A stretch of DNA of 9,564 nt. Source: Cohaesibacteraceae bacterium (GTDB lineage: Bacteria; Pseudomonadota; Alphaproteobacteria; Rhizobiales; Cohaesibacteraceae). The DNA is taken from the NCBI GenBank assembly GCA_016764535.1, contig JAESRR010000184.1, forward strand, positions 5,411 through 14,974, read 5' to 3'. Shown here in pieces: positions 1 to 7,155 of the stretch. Made by a program: the position numbers and the translations under genes. The number at the start of each line of letters is the position of its first letter. Position 1 is the first letter of the stretch. A model generated the notes under the pieces. The model saw nothing but the letters and a program-made list of their open reading frames with translations. It was not told where the DNA came from and searched no databases.

Positions 1-248
1 GACACATGAAACGTGTGGGTCGTGTATGGATCCGCATTTTCCCGGATTTGCCTGTTACTTCCAAGCCAACCGAAGTTCGGATGGGTAAAGGTAAAGGCTC
101 GCCGGATTATTGGGCGGCAAGGGTTAATCCAGGTCGTATCATGTTTGAACTTGATGGTGTTTCAGTTGAAGTTGCCCGTGAGGCGTTTCGACTGGCCGCT
201 GCCAAACTACCGATCAAAACGCGCTTTATTCAGCGTATTGTTGATTAA
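1..248 (+). CDS. rplP: 50S ribosomal protein L16, 5'-truncated by the window edge
   Basis: C-terminal part of L16, a large-subunit protein that helps shape the A-site tRNA and peptidyl-transferase region. The reading frame enters at base 3 with no start in view. The ATG at 6 is an internal Met, because the family continues upstream through a basic N-terminus. About 81 residues are visible. By comparison with E. coli L16 (136 residues), some 55 N-terminal residues lie outside the window. Recognisable blocks are WIRIFPD near the left edge, the glycine/lysine-rich loop [10 protein letters not shown], and [16 protein letters not shown] near the C-terminus. The Arg in VRMGKGKG aligns with E. coli Arg81, the residue hydroxylated by YcfD in that species; nothing here shows whether it is modified. 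rpmC follows after 24 bases, the usual S10-operon order. Identification is secure; only the 5' end is missing. Confidence 0.97.
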   Translation, partial: HMKRVGRVWIRIFPDLPVTSKPTEVRMGKGKGSPDYWAARVNPGRIMFELDGVSVEVAREAFRLAAAKLPIKTRFIQRIVD

Positions 249-272
249 TGGCTTGAGGACAGGAGTTTTATT

Positions 273-473
273 ATGAAAGCATCTGATGTTCATGCCATGA
301 CGGCTGATCAACTTGATGATGAACTTGTCAAGTTGAAAAAGGAACAGTTCAATCTGCGTTTTCAGCAGGCAACTGGACAATTGGAAAACACGTCCCGTGT
401 TCGGCAGGTTCGCCGTGACATTGCACGTGTAAAAAGTATCGCGCGCATTAAGCGTGTCGGTGTAAAGGCTTAA
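273..473 (+). CDS. rpmC: 50S ribosomal protein L29
   Basis: L29, a small two-helix protein at the polypeptide exit tunnel, where with L23 it forms part of the docking surface for SRP and nascent-chain factors. The 66-residue product has the family length and the signature stretch around residues 22-50 ([20 protein letters not shown], then [13 protein letters not shown]), which is helical and basic. The ATG at 273 is preceded by AGGAG at 261-265 with a spacer of seven bases, so the start is well supported. It lies between rplP and rpsQ as in most bacteria, and only ten bases separate it from rpsQ, so the pair is almost certainly co-transcribed. Nothing is unusual. Confidence 0.97.
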   Translation: MKASDVHAMTADQLDDELVKLKKEQFNLRFQQATGQLENTSRVRQVRRDIARVKSIARIKRVGVKA

Positions 474-483
474 GGAGAGCACG

Positions 484-714
484 ATGCCAAAACGCGTGCT
501 TCAGGGCGTTGTCGTAAGCGATAAGCAAGCGAAGACCGTCGTTGTGAAGGTAGAACGTCGTTTCACGCACCCGCTTCTTAAGAAGACGGTGCGTCGGAGC
601 AAAAACTATCAGGCTCACGATGAACTAAATTCTTTGAAAATCGGTGATCGGGTTTCCATTGAGGAATCCAAACCTATTTCCAAGAATAAACGTTGGATTG
701 TTGTCGCCTCTTAA
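484..714 (+). CDS. rpsQ: 30S ribosomal protein S17
   Basis: S17, a primary 16S rRNA-binding protein of the 5' domain with an OB-fold. The 76-residue product starts [14 protein letters not shown] and carries the family signature [15 protein letters not shown] at about residues 53-67, followed by the usual KRWIVV. The Shine-Dalgarno AGGAG at 473-477 overlaps the last base of the rpmC stop codon, which suggests translational linkage. It closes the S10-type part of the cluster; an 85-base gap follows before rplN, far longer than the gaps on either side. Identification is secure. Confidence 0.97.
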   Translation: MPKRVLQGVVVSDKQAKTVVVKVERRFTHPLLKKTVRRSKNYQAHDELNSLKIGDRVSIEESKPISKNKRWIVVAS

Positions 715-799
715 TTCAATTGGCGAGACTCAGTTTAACAATGGATATGAATTCTGGTCCGGTGTTTATTCACCGACAAGACAATAAAGGCGACCAGTC
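715..799 (+). promoter_or_regulatory. rpsQ-rplN intergenic gap with small hairpin
   Basis: An 85-base spacer at the position where E. coli has its spc promoter between the S10 and spc operons. It contains an inverted repeat, CGGTG (760-764) and CACCG (771-775), around a six-base TTTATT loop. With a one-base bulge at 759 the stem can be extended by two more pairs (757-758 with 776-777). The repeat ends 24 bases before the rplN start. There is no T-tract after it, so it does not look like an intrinsic terminator. I see no convincing -35/-10 pair; the best candidate, TTGGCG at 720-725, lacks a well-placed partner. The function is open: leader structure, processing site or nothing. Confidence 0.4.
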
Positions 800-1168
800 A
801 TGATTCAGATGCAAACAAACCTAGACGTAGCGGATAACTCCGGTGCGAAACGTGTTATGTGCATCAAGGTTCTGGGCGGGTCTAAACGTAAGTATGCTGG
901 GGTCGGCGATATCATCGTCGTTTCCATTAAAGAAGCCATTCCACGCGGTCGCGTGAAAAAGGGTGACGTAATGAAGGCGGTTGTCGTTCGTACAGCCAAG
1001 GACATTCGTCGCGCGGATGGTAGCGTAATTCGTTTTGATCGTAGCGCAGCTGTTTTGATTAACAACAACAAGGAACCCATTGGTACTCGTATCTTTGGCC
1101 CGGTTCCTCGTGAGTTGCGTAGCAAGAACCAGATGAAGATTATTTCTCTCGCGCCGGAGGTTATCTAA
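800..1168 (+). CDS. rplN: 50S ribosomal protein L14
   Basis: L14 binds 23S rRNA at the subunit interface, contributes to intersubunit bridges and is the contact site for the silencing factor RsfS. The product is 122 residues, the standard length, and begins [17 protein letters not shown] as the family does. The central signature spans about residues 54-88 ([18 protein letters not shown], then [17 protein letters not shown]), and the end is FGPVPRELR...[10 protein letters not shown]. The ATG at 800 is preferred over the Met four codons in because the MIQ opening is conserved; AAAGG at 786-790 is a modest Shine-Dalgarno. As the first gene after the long gap it would head an spc-type transcript if one starts here. 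Its stop overlaps the rplX start by one base. Confidence 0.97.
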   Translation: MIQMQTNLDVADNSGAKRVMCIKVLGGSKRKYAGVGDIIVVSIKEAIPRGRVKKGDVMKAVVVRTAKDIRRADGSVIRFDRSAAVLINNNKEPIGTRIFGPVPRELRSKNQMKIISLAPEVI

Positions 1169-1485
1169 TGGCTGCGAAGATTAAAAAAGGCGACCGTGTT
1201 GTCGTTCTTGCCGGAAAAGATAAAGGCAAGAAAGGCGAGGTCACCCAGGTTTTCCCAGCCAAGGCTCGCGCCATGGTAAGTGGAGTTAATCTGGTTAAGC
1301 GTCATCAGCGTCCATCCCAGACGCAAGAAGGCGGTATTTTGTCGAAGGAAGCATCAATTGATCTTTCCAATCTCGCGATTGAAGACCCAAAAGATGGCAA
1401 ACCAACCCGTGTTGGCTTCCGGATTCTTGAAGACGGAAAAAAAGTCCGTTTTGCAAAACGTTCAGGAGATGTGATAGATGGCTGA
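1168..1485 (+). CDS. rplX: 50S ribosomal protein L24
   Basis: L24 is an early assembly initiator of the large subunit and lies near the exit tunnel. The product has 105 residues. A KOW motif lies near the N-terminus (about residues 5-32: [20 protein letters not shown], then EVTQVFP), followed by the conserved [14 protein letters not shown] and a C-terminal beta domain ending in KRSGDVIDG. The start ATG shares its A with the TAA of rplN (TAATG at 1166-1170), and GGAGG at 1156-1160 lies inside the end of rplN, so translation is probably coupled. At the other end the gene overlaps rplE by eight bases. This is a normal member of the spc operon. Confidence 0.97.
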   Translation: MAAKIKKGDRVVVLAGKDKGKKGEVTQVFPAKARAMVSGVNLVKRHQRPSQTQEGGILSKEASIDLSNLAIEDPKDGKPTRVGFRILEDGKKVRFAKRSGDVIDG

Positions 1486-2032
1486 GGAATATGTTCCGCG
1501 CCTGAAAGCGCATTATCAATCTGTTTTGCGTGACAGTCTGAAAGAAGAATTTAACTACAGCAATCCAATGTTGATTCCCGGACTAGAGAAAATTGTTCTC
1601 AATATGGGTGTTGGTGAGGCTGTAGCTGATTCTAAAAAAATCAAATCAGCGTATGCAGATTTGATGACGATTGCAGGCCAACAGCCTGTAATTACCAAGG
1701 CACGCAAATCCATAGCAACCTTTAAAGTCCGTGAGGGCATGCCCCTCGGTGTGAAGGTTACGCTTCGTCAAGCTCGGATGTACGAATTCCTTGACCGCCT
1801 CGTAAATATTGCTTTGCCAAGGGTTCGCGATTTTCGTGGACTTAGTGCGAAGAGTTTCGACGGTCGTGGCAATTACGCACTTGGTTTGAAGGAACACATT
1901 GTGTTTCCTGAAATCAAATATGAGTTGGTTGATCAGATTTGGGGTATGGACATTGTTGTTTGTACTACTGCTAAAACCGATGATGAGGCACGCGCCCTTT
2001 TGAAAGGGTTCAACTTCCCGTTCCGTCAGTAG
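1478..2032 (+). CDS. rplE: 50S ribosomal protein L5
   Basis: L5 binds 5S rRNA and the central protuberance and contacts P-site tRNA and S13 across the interface. The product is 184 residues, a few longer than E. coli L5 (179), as is common in alphaproteobacteria. Visible family blocks are the N-terminal [19 protein letters not shown], residues 71-97 with [20 protein letters not shown] and GVKVTLR (the rRNA-contacting loop), [20 protein letters not shown] at 119-138, and the C-terminal [15 protein letters not shown]. The start is fixed by AGGAG at 1464-1468, nine bases upstream, inside rplX; the two genes overlap at 1478-1485. In E. coli S8 represses the spc operon at this junction. I could not confirm an equivalent RNA site here by eye. 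Confidence 0.97.
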   Translation: MAEEYVPRLKAHYQSVLRDSLKEEFNYSNPMLIPGLEKIVLNMGVGEAVADSKKIKSAYADLMTIAGQQPVITKARKSIATFKVREGMPLGVKVTLRQARMYEFLDRLVNIALPRVRDFRGLSAKSFDGRGNYALGLKEHIVFPEIKYELVDQIWGMDIVVCTTAKTDDEARALLKGFNFPFRQ

Positions 2033-2047
2033 AACGGCGGAATGAAC

Positions 2048-2052
2048 GAGGA
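2048..2052 (+). promoter_or_regulatory. Shine-Dalgarno deciding the rpsN start
   Basis: GAGGA lies seven bases before the ATG at 2060. The in-frame ATG at 2042 has only a weak purine stretch (GGCGGA) immediately before it. This supports the downstream start, which also gives the family's [10 protein letters not shown] opening. Confidence 0.7.
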
Positions 2053-2059
2053 AATCGAT

Positions 2060-2365
2060 ATGGCTAAAAAAAGCGCGATCGAGAAGAACAAACGCAAGAT
2101 TAAACTTGTCGCTGCCTTCGCATCGAAGCGTGCGAGTCTCAAGGCCCTGGCCAAAGACGAGTCGCTTAGCCTGGAAGAACGTTTTCAGGCACGTTTGAAA
2201 CTTGCAGAACTGCCACGCGACTCGTCACGTACACGGATTAAAAACCGTTGTGAAGTAACTGGTCGTCCGCGCGGTTATTACCGCAAAATGAAAATGTCAC
2301 GCATCGCACTTCGCGAACTGGGATCTCAAGGTATGATTCCCGGCCTCGTGAAGTCGAGCTGGTAA
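2060..2365 (+). CDS. rpsN: 30S ribosomal protein S14, zinc-free long form
   Basis: S14 binds the 3' (head) domain of 16S rRNA and is a late-assembling 30S protein near the decoding region. From the ATG at 2060 the product is 101 residues, exactly the usual length of the long form, opening [13 protein letters not shown]. The C-terminal block [20 protein letters not shown] and [17 protein letters not shown] is diagnostic. Only one cysteine (Cys64) is present, so the two CXXC pairs of the zinc-binding short S14 are absent. An upstream in-frame ATG at 2042 would add six residues (MNEEID) and break the family start; the Shine-Dalgarno GAGGA at 2048-2052 fits the ATG at 2060. It lies between rplE and rpsH as in other proteobacteria. 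Confidence 0.96.
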   Translation: MAKKSAIEKNKRKIKLVAAFASKRASLKALAKDESLSLEERFQARLKLAELPRDSSRTRIKNRCEVTGRPRGYYRKMKMSRIALRELGSQGMIPGLVKSSW

Positions 2366-2378
2366 GGAGAACGGTCCA

Positions 2379-2777
2379 ATGTCCTTGACCGATCCTTTGG
2401 GGGATATGCTTACTCGCATCCGTAATGCACAGATGCGTAAGCGTTCAAATGTCGCAACTCCTTCGTCCCGGTTACGCCAGCGAGTGCTGGATGTGCTGGA
2501 AGCTGAAGGTTTTATTCGCGGCTACACCACCGTCGAACACGATAACGGCAAGTCCGAGATCGATATCGAACTCAAATATTTTGATGGAGAGCCGGTGATC
2601 CGCGAGATCAAACGTGTTTCCAAACCGGGTAGGCGGGTTTATGCTTCTGTAAAGAACATTCCCCGTATTGCAAATGGTTTGGGTATCGCGATTATGTCAA
2701 CACCTCAGGGTGTTATGGCAGATCATGATGCACGTGAGAAAAACGTGGGTGGCGAAGTCCTCTGTCAGATTTTCTAA
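2379..2777 (+). CDS. rpsH: 30S ribosomal protein S8
   Basis: S8 is a primary binder of helix 21 in the central domain of 16S rRNA and organises the 30S platform. In E. coli it is also the translational repressor of the spc operon. The 132-residue product opens [18 protein letters not shown], has SKPGRRVY at about 81-88 and ends with the signature region [20 protein letters not shown] followed by VLCQIF. The ATG at 2379 follows AAGGAG at 2364-2369, which overlaps the rpsN stop codon. A 43-base gap follows before rplF. Identification is secure. Whether it autoregulates in this organism cannot be seen from the sequence. Confidence 0.97.
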   Translation: MSLTDPLGDMLTRIRNAQMRKRSNVATPSSRLRQRVLDVLEAEGFIRGYTTVEHDNGKSEIDIELKYFDGEPVIREIKRVSKPGRRVYASVKNIPRIANGLGIAIMSTPQGVMADHDAREKNVGGEVLCQIF

Positions 2778-2820
2778 TCTGGCAGACTTTTCTTCAACAC
2801 AAACCGGACAGGTTAGTCAC

Positions 2821-3354
2821 ATGTCACGTATAGGTAAAAAACCGGTTGCAGTCCCTTCGGGGGTTACTGCAACAATTGACGGGAATAGTTTTTCTGCGAA
2901 AGGTCCGATGGGCGAATTGTCATTGGCATTCACAGATAACGTAACTGTTTCCATGTCAGATGATGGCGTATTGGTTGCACCTGTGGAGGGAGCAAAAAAT
3001 GCTCGTTCTCACTGGGGCATGGTACGTACAATGATATCCAACCTGTTTGAAGGTGTTTCCAAAGGTTATGTGAAACAGCTTGAAATGAAGGGTGTTGGTT
3101 ATCGAGCCCAAATGAAGGGCAATGATATACAATTGGCGCTTGGCTTGAGTCACGATGTAATTTACAAGGCTCCGGACGGCATCAAACTTGCGGTTGGCAA
3201 ACCAACAGAAATAACAGTGAGCGGAATTGATAAACAGCGAGTAGGTCAGACTGCTGCTGATATTCGTAAATTCCGCCCGCCCGAGCCATATAAAGGCAAG
3301 GGTATTCGTTATGTTGGTGAATTTGTCTTCCGTAAGGAAGGCAAAAAGAAGTAG
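2821..3354 (+). CDS. rplF: 50S ribosomal protein L6
   Basis: L6 sits near the GTPase-associated centre and sarcin-ricin loop and is needed in the late steps of 50S assembly. From the ATG at 2821 the product is 177 residues, the same length as E. coli L6, with the conserved opening [12 protein letters not shown]. Two similar alpha/beta domains can be traced (about 1-82 and 83-177), and the diagnostic PEPYKGKGI lies at 154-162 before the basic tail RKEGKKK. The frame stays open upstream into rpsH to an ATG at 2668, but that extension reads over S8 codons and has no family match, so I reject it. The Shine-Dalgarno is modest: ACAGG at 2808-2812, eight bases before the ATG. Confidence 0.97.
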   Translation: MSRIGKKPVAVPSGVTATIDGNSFSAKGPMGELSLAFTDNVTVSMSDDGVLVAPVEGAKNARSHWGMVRTMISNLFEGVSKGYVKQLEMKGVGYRAQMKGNDIQLALGLSHDVIYKAPDGIKLAVGKPTEITVSGIDKQRVGQTAADIRKFRPPEPYKGKGIRYVGEFVFRKEGKKK

Positions 3355-3363
3355 GATTTTATC

Positions 3364-3723
3364 ATGGCGACCAAATCGACATTCGAACGGCGGCGTGATC
3401 GGGTCCGTCGCTCTCTCAAGAAGGTGGCCGGTGGCCGCCCTCGTTTGAGCGTGAACAGATCTTCCAAGAACATCTATGCACAGATCATAGATGATGTAAG
3501 CGGACGTACACTTGCGGCAGCTTCTACACTTGAAAAAGATCTGCGGTCTTCACTTAAGACCGGTGCTGACAAAGATGCTGCCACTACGATTGGCAAGCTG
3601 ATTGGTGAGCGGGCTTCCAAAGCCGGGATTAAGGACGTTGTATTCGATCGTGGAGGTTATATCTTCCATGGTCGTGTAAAAGCGCTTGCAGAAGCAGCGC
3701 GTGAATCAGGATTGAACTTCTAA
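3364..3723 (+). CDS. rplR: 50S ribosomal protein L18
   Basis: L18 binds 5S rRNA together with L5 and places it in the central protuberance. The 119-residue product (E. coli 117) has a basic N-terminus ([20 protein letters not shown]), the conserved [16 protein letters not shown] at about 26-40, and the C-terminal block [20 protein letters not shown] at 92-111 ending [12 protein letters not shown] at 3353-3356 overlaps the rplF stop and lies seven bases before the start, so rplF and rplR are probably translated in tandem. A 49-base gap with a perfect palindrome separates it from rpsE. This is a normal family member. Confidence 0.97.
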   Translation: MATKSTFERRRDRVRRSLKKVAGGRPRLSVNRSSKNIYAQIIDDVSGRTLAAASTLEKDLRSSLKTGADKDAATTIGKLIGERASKAGIKDVVFDRGGYIFHGRVKALAEAARESGLNF

Positions 3724-3727
3724 TACG

Positions 3728-3741
3728 TCGAATTAATTCGA
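3728..3741 (+). repeat. 14-base perfect palindrome in the rplR-rpsE gap
   Basis: TCGAATTAATTCGA reads identically on both strands. It begins five bases after the rplR stop codon and ends 31 bases before rpsE. As RNA it would need several central AU bases in the loop, so its hairpin would be weak. As DNA it resembles a dimeric-protein site, but no regulator is known to me at this position. Chance occurrence in an AT-rich spacer is quite possible. Confidence 0.5.
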
Positions 3742-3772
3742 TACGGTTTGAAGTAATTGAAACGGAAAAGCT

Positions 3773-4312
3773 ATGAAACAGCGAGAAGAACGCGAAAGCG
3801 AGTTCGTTGACAAACTGGTGCATATTAATCGCGTAGCGAAAGTGGTCAAAGGTGGCCGTCGCTTTGCGTTTGCAGCTCTTGTTGTAATCGGTGATCAAAA
3901 AGGTCGTGTTGGCTTTGGTCATGGTAAGGCTCGTGAAGTCCCGGAAGCTATTCGTAAAGCGACCGAGGCTGCCAAGCGTAATCTGATCAGAGTGCCGTTG
4001 CGCGAAGGTCGGACCCTGCATCATGATGTTCGCGGCCGTTTTGGCGCTGGCAAGGTTGTATTGCGTTCGGCACCAGCCGGTACCGGTATTATCGCCGGTG
4101 GACCAATGCGTGCAGTATTTGAAACACTGGGTGTTCAGGATGTTGTTGCAAAATCTCTTGGATCTTCAAACCCGTACAATATGATCAGAGCTACATTTGA
4201 GGCTTTGAAAAGTGAAGACAGTCCACGTGGTGTTGCTGCACGTCGTGGTCTTAAAGTTTCCACTATTCAGGGTCGTCGTCGTGTGAGTGATGGTGGTCGG
4301 GTAGACGCGTAG
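3773..4312 (+). CDS. rpsE: 30S ribosomal protein S5
   Basis: S5 lies on the solvent side of the 30S near the mRNA entry channel, acts in decoding accuracy, and is the site of classic spectinomycin-resistance and ribosomal-ambiguity mutations. The product has 179 residues. The N-terminal double-stranded-RNA-binding-like domain covers about 11-74 ([20 protein letters not shown], then [20 protein letters not shown]). The C-terminal domain includes [20 protein letters not shown] (101-120) and [11 protein letters not shown]. The start is constrained: an in-frame TGA at 3758-3760 lies just upstream, so no longer form is possible. The Shine-Dalgarno is weak (GGAA at 3764-3767), unlike most genes here. 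The N-terminus is short and acidic/basic ([10 protein letters not shown]), and alphaproteobacterial S5 varies there. Confidence 0.96.
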   Translation: MKQREERESEFVDKLVHINRVAKVVKGGRRFAFAALVVIGDQKGRVGFGHGKAREVPEAIRKATEAAKRNLIRVPLREGRTLHHDVRGRFGAGKVVLRSAPAGTGIIAGGPMRAVFETLGVQDVVAKSLGSSNPYNMIRATFEALKSEDSPRGVAARRGLKVSTIQGRRRVSDGGRVDA

Positions 4313-4348
4313 GCGTTTGACCGAACGGTTTAGAAACAGGAGCCATCA

Positions 4349-4540
4349 ATGGCCAAAGGCAAAACAGTAACGGTAAGGCAGACTGGTAGTCCGCTTCGCC
4401 GGCCGAAGGATCAGCGTGCAACGCTAGTTGGTCTTGGTCTTAACAAAATGCAGCGTGTTCGTACCCTGGAGGATACTCCTTCGGTGCGCGGCATGATTGC
4501 GAAAGTCAACCATCTCGTCACTATTGTTGAAGAGAAGTAG
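4349..4540 (+). CDS. rpmD: 50S ribosomal protein L30
   Basis: L30 is a small peripheral 50S protein with a ferredoxin-like fold, absent from some bacterial lineages but kept here. The 63-residue product contains [20 protein letters not shown] and the diagnostic [20 protein letters not shown], then [22 protein letters not shown] at 4338-4342 lies six bases before the ATG at 4349. It lies between rpsE and rplO, the standard place, with gaps of 36 and 18 bases. Length and context leave no doubt. Confidence 0.96.
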   Translation: MAKGKTVTVRQTGSPLRRPKDQRATLVGLGLNKMQRVRTLEDTPSVRGMIAKVNHLVTIVEEK

Positions 4541-4558
4541 GGTTGAAGGGTTAGACCG

Positions 4559-5035
4559 ATGAAACTTAATGAACTTCAAGATATCCCCGGCGCATCCAAA
4601 ACACGGAAACGTGTTGGTCGCGGCATTGGGTCCGGTACAGGTAAGACTGGTGGACGTGGTGTTAAGGGTCAAAAATCCCGTTCAGGCGTGGCTATCAACG
4701 GTTTCGAAGGCGGGCAGATGCCCATCTATATGCGCCTTCCGAAGCGTGGATTTGTGAATATTTTTGCCAAGAAATTCAATATTGTAAATCTTGGACAAAT
4801 TCAGGCCGCAATTGATACTGAACAACTGGATAAGTCTTCTGCAGTCACTGTCGCTTCACTTGTTGCGGCTGGTTTACTTCGTAGAGTTAAAGATGGTGTG
4901 CGTTTACTTGGTAAGGGTGAATTAACAACCAAGCTTTCTTTTGAAGTTGCCGGTGCAACCGGTTCAGCGGTGAAAGCTGTAGAAAAAGCAGGCGGAACTG
5001 TTACCCTTTTGGGAAACAGCAAGTCCGAAGAATAG
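4559..5035 (+). CDS. rplO: 50S ribosomal protein L15
   Basis: L15 binds 23S rRNA widely and acts in the late assembly of the large subunit. The 158-residue product opens with the conserved [20 protein letters not shown] and a long glycine/lysine-rich extension ([20 protein letters not shown], about 21-40) that threads into rRNA. Further blocks are [18 protein letters not shown], and the C-terminal globular signature [20 protein letters not shown] at 125-144. GAAGGG at 4545-4550 lies eight bases before the start. The gene ends in two consecutive in-frame stops (TAGTAG, 5033-5038). secY follows after 33 bases, as in nearly all bacteria. Confidence 0.97.
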   Translation: MKLNELQDIPGASKTRKRVGRGIGSGTGKTGGRGVKGQKSRSGVAINGFEGGQMPIYMRLPKRGFVNIFAKKFNIVNLGQIQAAIDTEQLDKSSAVTVASLVAAGLLRRVKDGVRLLGKGELTTKLSFEVAGATGSAVKAVEKAGGTVTLLGNSKSEE

Positions 5036-5068
5036 TAGTATCGTAGATCCCGAGCCGGAGCATAGACT

Positions 5069-6403
5069 ATGGCATCAGCAGCTGAGCAACTTGCTGCGAA
5101 TATCAATTTTTCAGCTTTTTCCAAAGCGACGGAGCTGAAAAAACGTATCCTGTTTACATTGGGTGCATTGCTTGTCTACAGGCTTGGGACTTACATCCCA
5201 TTACCCGGTATAGATCCTGAAGCACTCGCAAATGCCTTTCAGCAGGCAGAATCAGGAATTCTTGGATTGTTTAACATGTTCTCCGGCGGCGCCGTGGAAC
5301 GTTTGGCAATTCTTGCACTGGGTATTATGCCCTATATCTCTGCGTCGATTATCATTCAGTTGATGACGACTGTTTCCCCCCGGCTTGAACAGCTGAAAAA
5401 AGAGGGAGAACAGGGACGTAAGGTGATAAACCAGTACACGAGATATGGTACTGTCGTCCTTGGTGCATTGCAGGCATACGGCATTGCGGTCGGGCTTGAA
5501 GGAGGGCAGGGTATTGTTACAAATCCAGGTCTGTTCTTCAAAATCACGGCAGTTATAACTTTGTGCGGTGGTACAATGTTCCTGATGTGGATCGGTGAAC
5601 AGATCACGGCACGTGGCATTGGTAATGGTATTTCACTTATCATTTTTGCAGGCATTGTAGCTGGCTTGCCATCCGCCATCGGCGGTATGCTTGAACAGGG
5701 CCGTATCGGCGCTTTGTCATCGCTGGTAATTGTTGCTGTTGTTGTGCTTTCTTTTGTTACAATAGCATTTGTCGTGTTTATTGAACGGGCCCAGCGTCGG
5801 CTGCTCATTCAATATCCAAAACGACAGGTTGGTAACAAGGTTTTTCAGGGAGATAGTTCTCATCTGCCCCTAAAACTTAATACAGCCGGCGTAATCCCGC
5901 CGATTTTTGCCTCCTCGCTTCTGTTGTTACCTGCGACAGCCGCCGGGTTTATGAGTACAGGATCTGCTCCAGGCTGGTTATTGACAATCACGAGTTCGTT
6001 TGGTCATGGTCAGCCTTTGTATATGCTTTCTTATGCTGGTCTGATCGCGTTCTTTGCTTTTTTCTATACGGCGATTGTTTTTAATCCTGTTGAAACTGCT
6101 GATAATCTGAAAAAACATGGCGGTTTTATACCAGGAATTCGTCCTGGAGAGCGAACTGCACAACATATCGATACTGTTCTAACCAGAATTACGGTTCTGG
6201 GTGCGCTCTATCTGGTTCTGGTGTGTTTGCTTCCCGAGTTCCTGATTTCTGCGACCGGTGTGACCTTCTACTTTGGCGGCACTTCACTACTCATTGTTGT
6301 CAGTGTAACAATGGATACGGTTGCTCAGGTTCAAGGTCATTTGCTTGCGCAACAATATGAAGGTTTAGTGAAAAAATCGAAATTGAGGGGCAAACGCCGA
6401 TGA
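5069..6403 (+). CDS. secY: Protein translocase channel subunit SecY
   Basis: SecY is the pore subunit of the SecYEG translocon in the inner membrane. It passes unfolded preproteins driven by SecA and inserts membrane proteins from docked ribosomes. The 444-residue product shows ten hydrophobic segments at about 25-43, 78-100, 122-142, 156-176, 183-203, 216-238, 272-292, 317-338, 371-389 and 397-418. The plug region lies after IPLPGID (43-49), around 62-74. The cytosolic loops that contact the ribosome and SecA are clear: [15 protein letters not shown] (239-253) and GIRPGERTA (356-364). CCGGAG at 5055-5060 supports the ATG at 5069. The tail [10 protein letters not shown] is strongly basic, fitting a cytosolic C-terminus. 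The stop overlaps the adk start as ATGA. Confidence 0.98.
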   Translation: MASAAEQLAANINFSAFSKATELKKRILFTLGALLVYRLGTYIPLPGIDPEALANAFQQAESGILGLFNMFSGGAVERLAILALGIMPYISASIIIQLMTTVSPRLEQLKKEGEQGRKVINQYTRYGTVVLGALQAYGIAVGLEGGQGIVTNPGLFFKITAVITLCGGTMFLMWIGEQITARGIGNGISLIIFAGIVAGLPSAIGGMLEQGRIGALSSLVIVAVVVLSFVTIAFVVFIERAQRRLLIQYPKRQVGNKVFQGDSSHLPLKLNTAGVIPPIFASSLLLLPATAAGFMSTGSAPGWLLTITSSFGHGQPLYMLSYAGLIAFFAFFYTAIVFNPVETADNLKKHGGFIPGIRPGERTAQHIDTVLTRITVLGALYLVLVCLLPEFLISATGVTFYFGGTSLLIVVSVTMDTVAQVQGHLLAQQYEGLVKKSKLRGKRR

Positions 6404-6975
6404 GATTAATACTTCTTGGACCACCCGGGGCTGGTAAAGGCACTCAGGCTACTCGCCTGGTTACGAAACATTCAATTGTACAATTGTCGACGGGCGATAT
6501 GTTTCGGGCAGCCATATCCAATCAGACCGGGGTTGGCAAAGAAGTAAAATCTATAATTGATCGCGGCGATCTCGTTCCCGACAGTCTGACTGTGCGTTTA
6601 ATTTCAGAGCGTATGGATGAAGATGATTGTGAAAACGGATTTATTCTTGATGGCTTTCCCAGAACTATCGCTCAGGCTGATGCCCTTGCGGGCTTACTCG
6701 CAGGCAAGGGATTAAAACTTGATGCGGTTGTCGAATTGAAAGTTAATGAAAAGATTTTGCTTGGACGTATTGAAAAACGTGCTGCAGAAACCGAGGGTGG
6801 ACCACGGTCTGATGACAATGCAGAAGCCCTCAAAAAGCGACTCGATGTATATCGGGAGCAAACTGCACCATTAGTCAGCTATTACGATGAAAAAGGTACC
6901 TTGTGTACCGTTGATGGTATGGCTGATATAGATGATGTAGCTAAACAGATTGATGAAGCTCTCGCCGGCGTCTAG
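6400..6975 (+). CDS. adk: Adenylate kinase, short-LID form
   Basis: Adenylate kinase catalyses ATP + AMP to 2 ADP in the cytoplasm and balances the adenylate pool. The 191-residue product opens [16 protein letters not shown], with the P-loop GPPGAGKGT at 7-15. Next come the AMP-binding STGDMFR (30-36) and DGFPRT (84-89), then the region around 122-140 with RIEKR and GGPRSDD that supplies the catalytic arginines (Arg127, Arg136). The LID between them is only a short connection, with no zinc-finger cysteines and no long insertion; E. coli Adk is 214 residues. Short forms are normal in many alphaproteobacteria, as is adk directly after secY. The ATG overlaps the secY TGA by four bases, with GAGGGG at 6385-6390 inside secY, so translation is probably coupled. 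Confidence 0.98.
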   Translation: MRLILLGPPGAGKGTQATRLVTKHSIVQLSTGDMFRAAISNQTGVGKEVKSIIDRGDLVPDSLTVRLISERMDEDDCENGFILDGFPRTIAQADALAGLLAGKGLKLDAVVELKVNEKILLGRIEKRAAETEGGPRSDDNAEALKKRLDVYREQTAPLVSYYDEKGTLCTVDGMADIDDVAKQIDEALAGV

Positions 6976-7001
6976 TACCTCCATTTTTGGAAACTGACAG
7001 G

Positions 7002-7029
7002 TTGACGGCAGCCATATGAATCCTATACA
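7002..7029 (+). promoter_or_regulatory. Predicted sigma-70-type promoter for the alpha operon
   Basis: TTGACG (7002-7007; five of six to TTGACA), a 16-base spacer, then TATACA (7024-7029; four of six to TATAAT). The site lies 27 bases after the adk stop and 135 bases before the rpsM start, where an independent alpha-operon promoter would be expected. It predicts a start near 7035-7037, at the left arm of the C-rich stem. It is the best promoter match I found in the window, but read-through from the spc genes is also likely because no terminator follows adk. Confidence 0.55.
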
Positions 7030-7129
7030 CACGGCCCCATCCGCAAATTATTGGCTGGTAACCGATGTGGGGACATGTCGCTGCCGGCATTTGCTATATG
7101 AAATTCTCAATCGGGAATAGTTTAAACGC

Positions 7130-7145
7130 GCGGAATATTTTCCGC
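7130..7145 (+). promoter_or_regulatory. Hairpin directly upstream of the rpsM ribosome binding site
   Basis: GCGGAA (7130-7135) and TTCCGC (7140-7145) form an exact six-pair stem around a TATT loop. The stem ends five bases before the Shine-Dalgarno AGGAG at 7151-7155. An alternative pairing, GAAT (7133-7136) with ATTC (7146-7149), shares bases with it, so two states are possible. No T-tract follows, so it is not a terminator. A translational role is inferred only from position. Confidence 0.5.
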
Positions 7146-7150
7146 ATTCG

Positions 7151-7155
7151 AGGAG
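7151..7155 (+). promoter_or_regulatory. Shine-Dalgarno deciding the rpsM GTG start
   Basis: AGGAG lies eight bases before GTG at 7164. The two in-frame upstream ATGs (7065 and 7098) have no comparable purine-rich site, so this motif favours the GTG start. Confidence 0.8.

Noticed and set aside
720..751. Possible spc promoter with TTGGCG at 720-725 and TATGAA at 746-751.
   Set aside because: The spacer is 20 bases and both boxes match only four of six positions, too weak to annotate.
1440..1520. E. coli-type S8 autoregulatory RNA site at the rplX/rplE junction.
   Set aside because: I could not identify the S8-binding helix by eye; a structure search would be needed before calling it.
2042..2059. 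S14 start at ATG 2042.
   Set aside because: It adds MNEEID, which the family lacks, and the better Shine-Dalgarno (2048-2052) serves ATG 2060.
2668..2820. Longer L6 starting at ATG 2668 inside rpsH.
   Set aside because: The added residues are out-of-frame S8 codons, and the family starts at MSRIGKKPV (2821).
4320..4329. ACCGAACGGT near-palindrome in the rpsE-rpmD gap.
   Set aside because: It has four pairs with a two-base centre, too short to support a function.
5356..5808. 150-codon open frame on the minus strand inside secY.
   Set aside because: It is antisense to conserved SecY codons, rich in Pro, Ser and Thr with no recognisable motif; it is a shadow of the real gene.
6980..6991. Terminator after adk (TCCA, T-run, TGGA).
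   Set aside because: The stem has only four pairs, the T-run is in the loop, and no T-tract follows.
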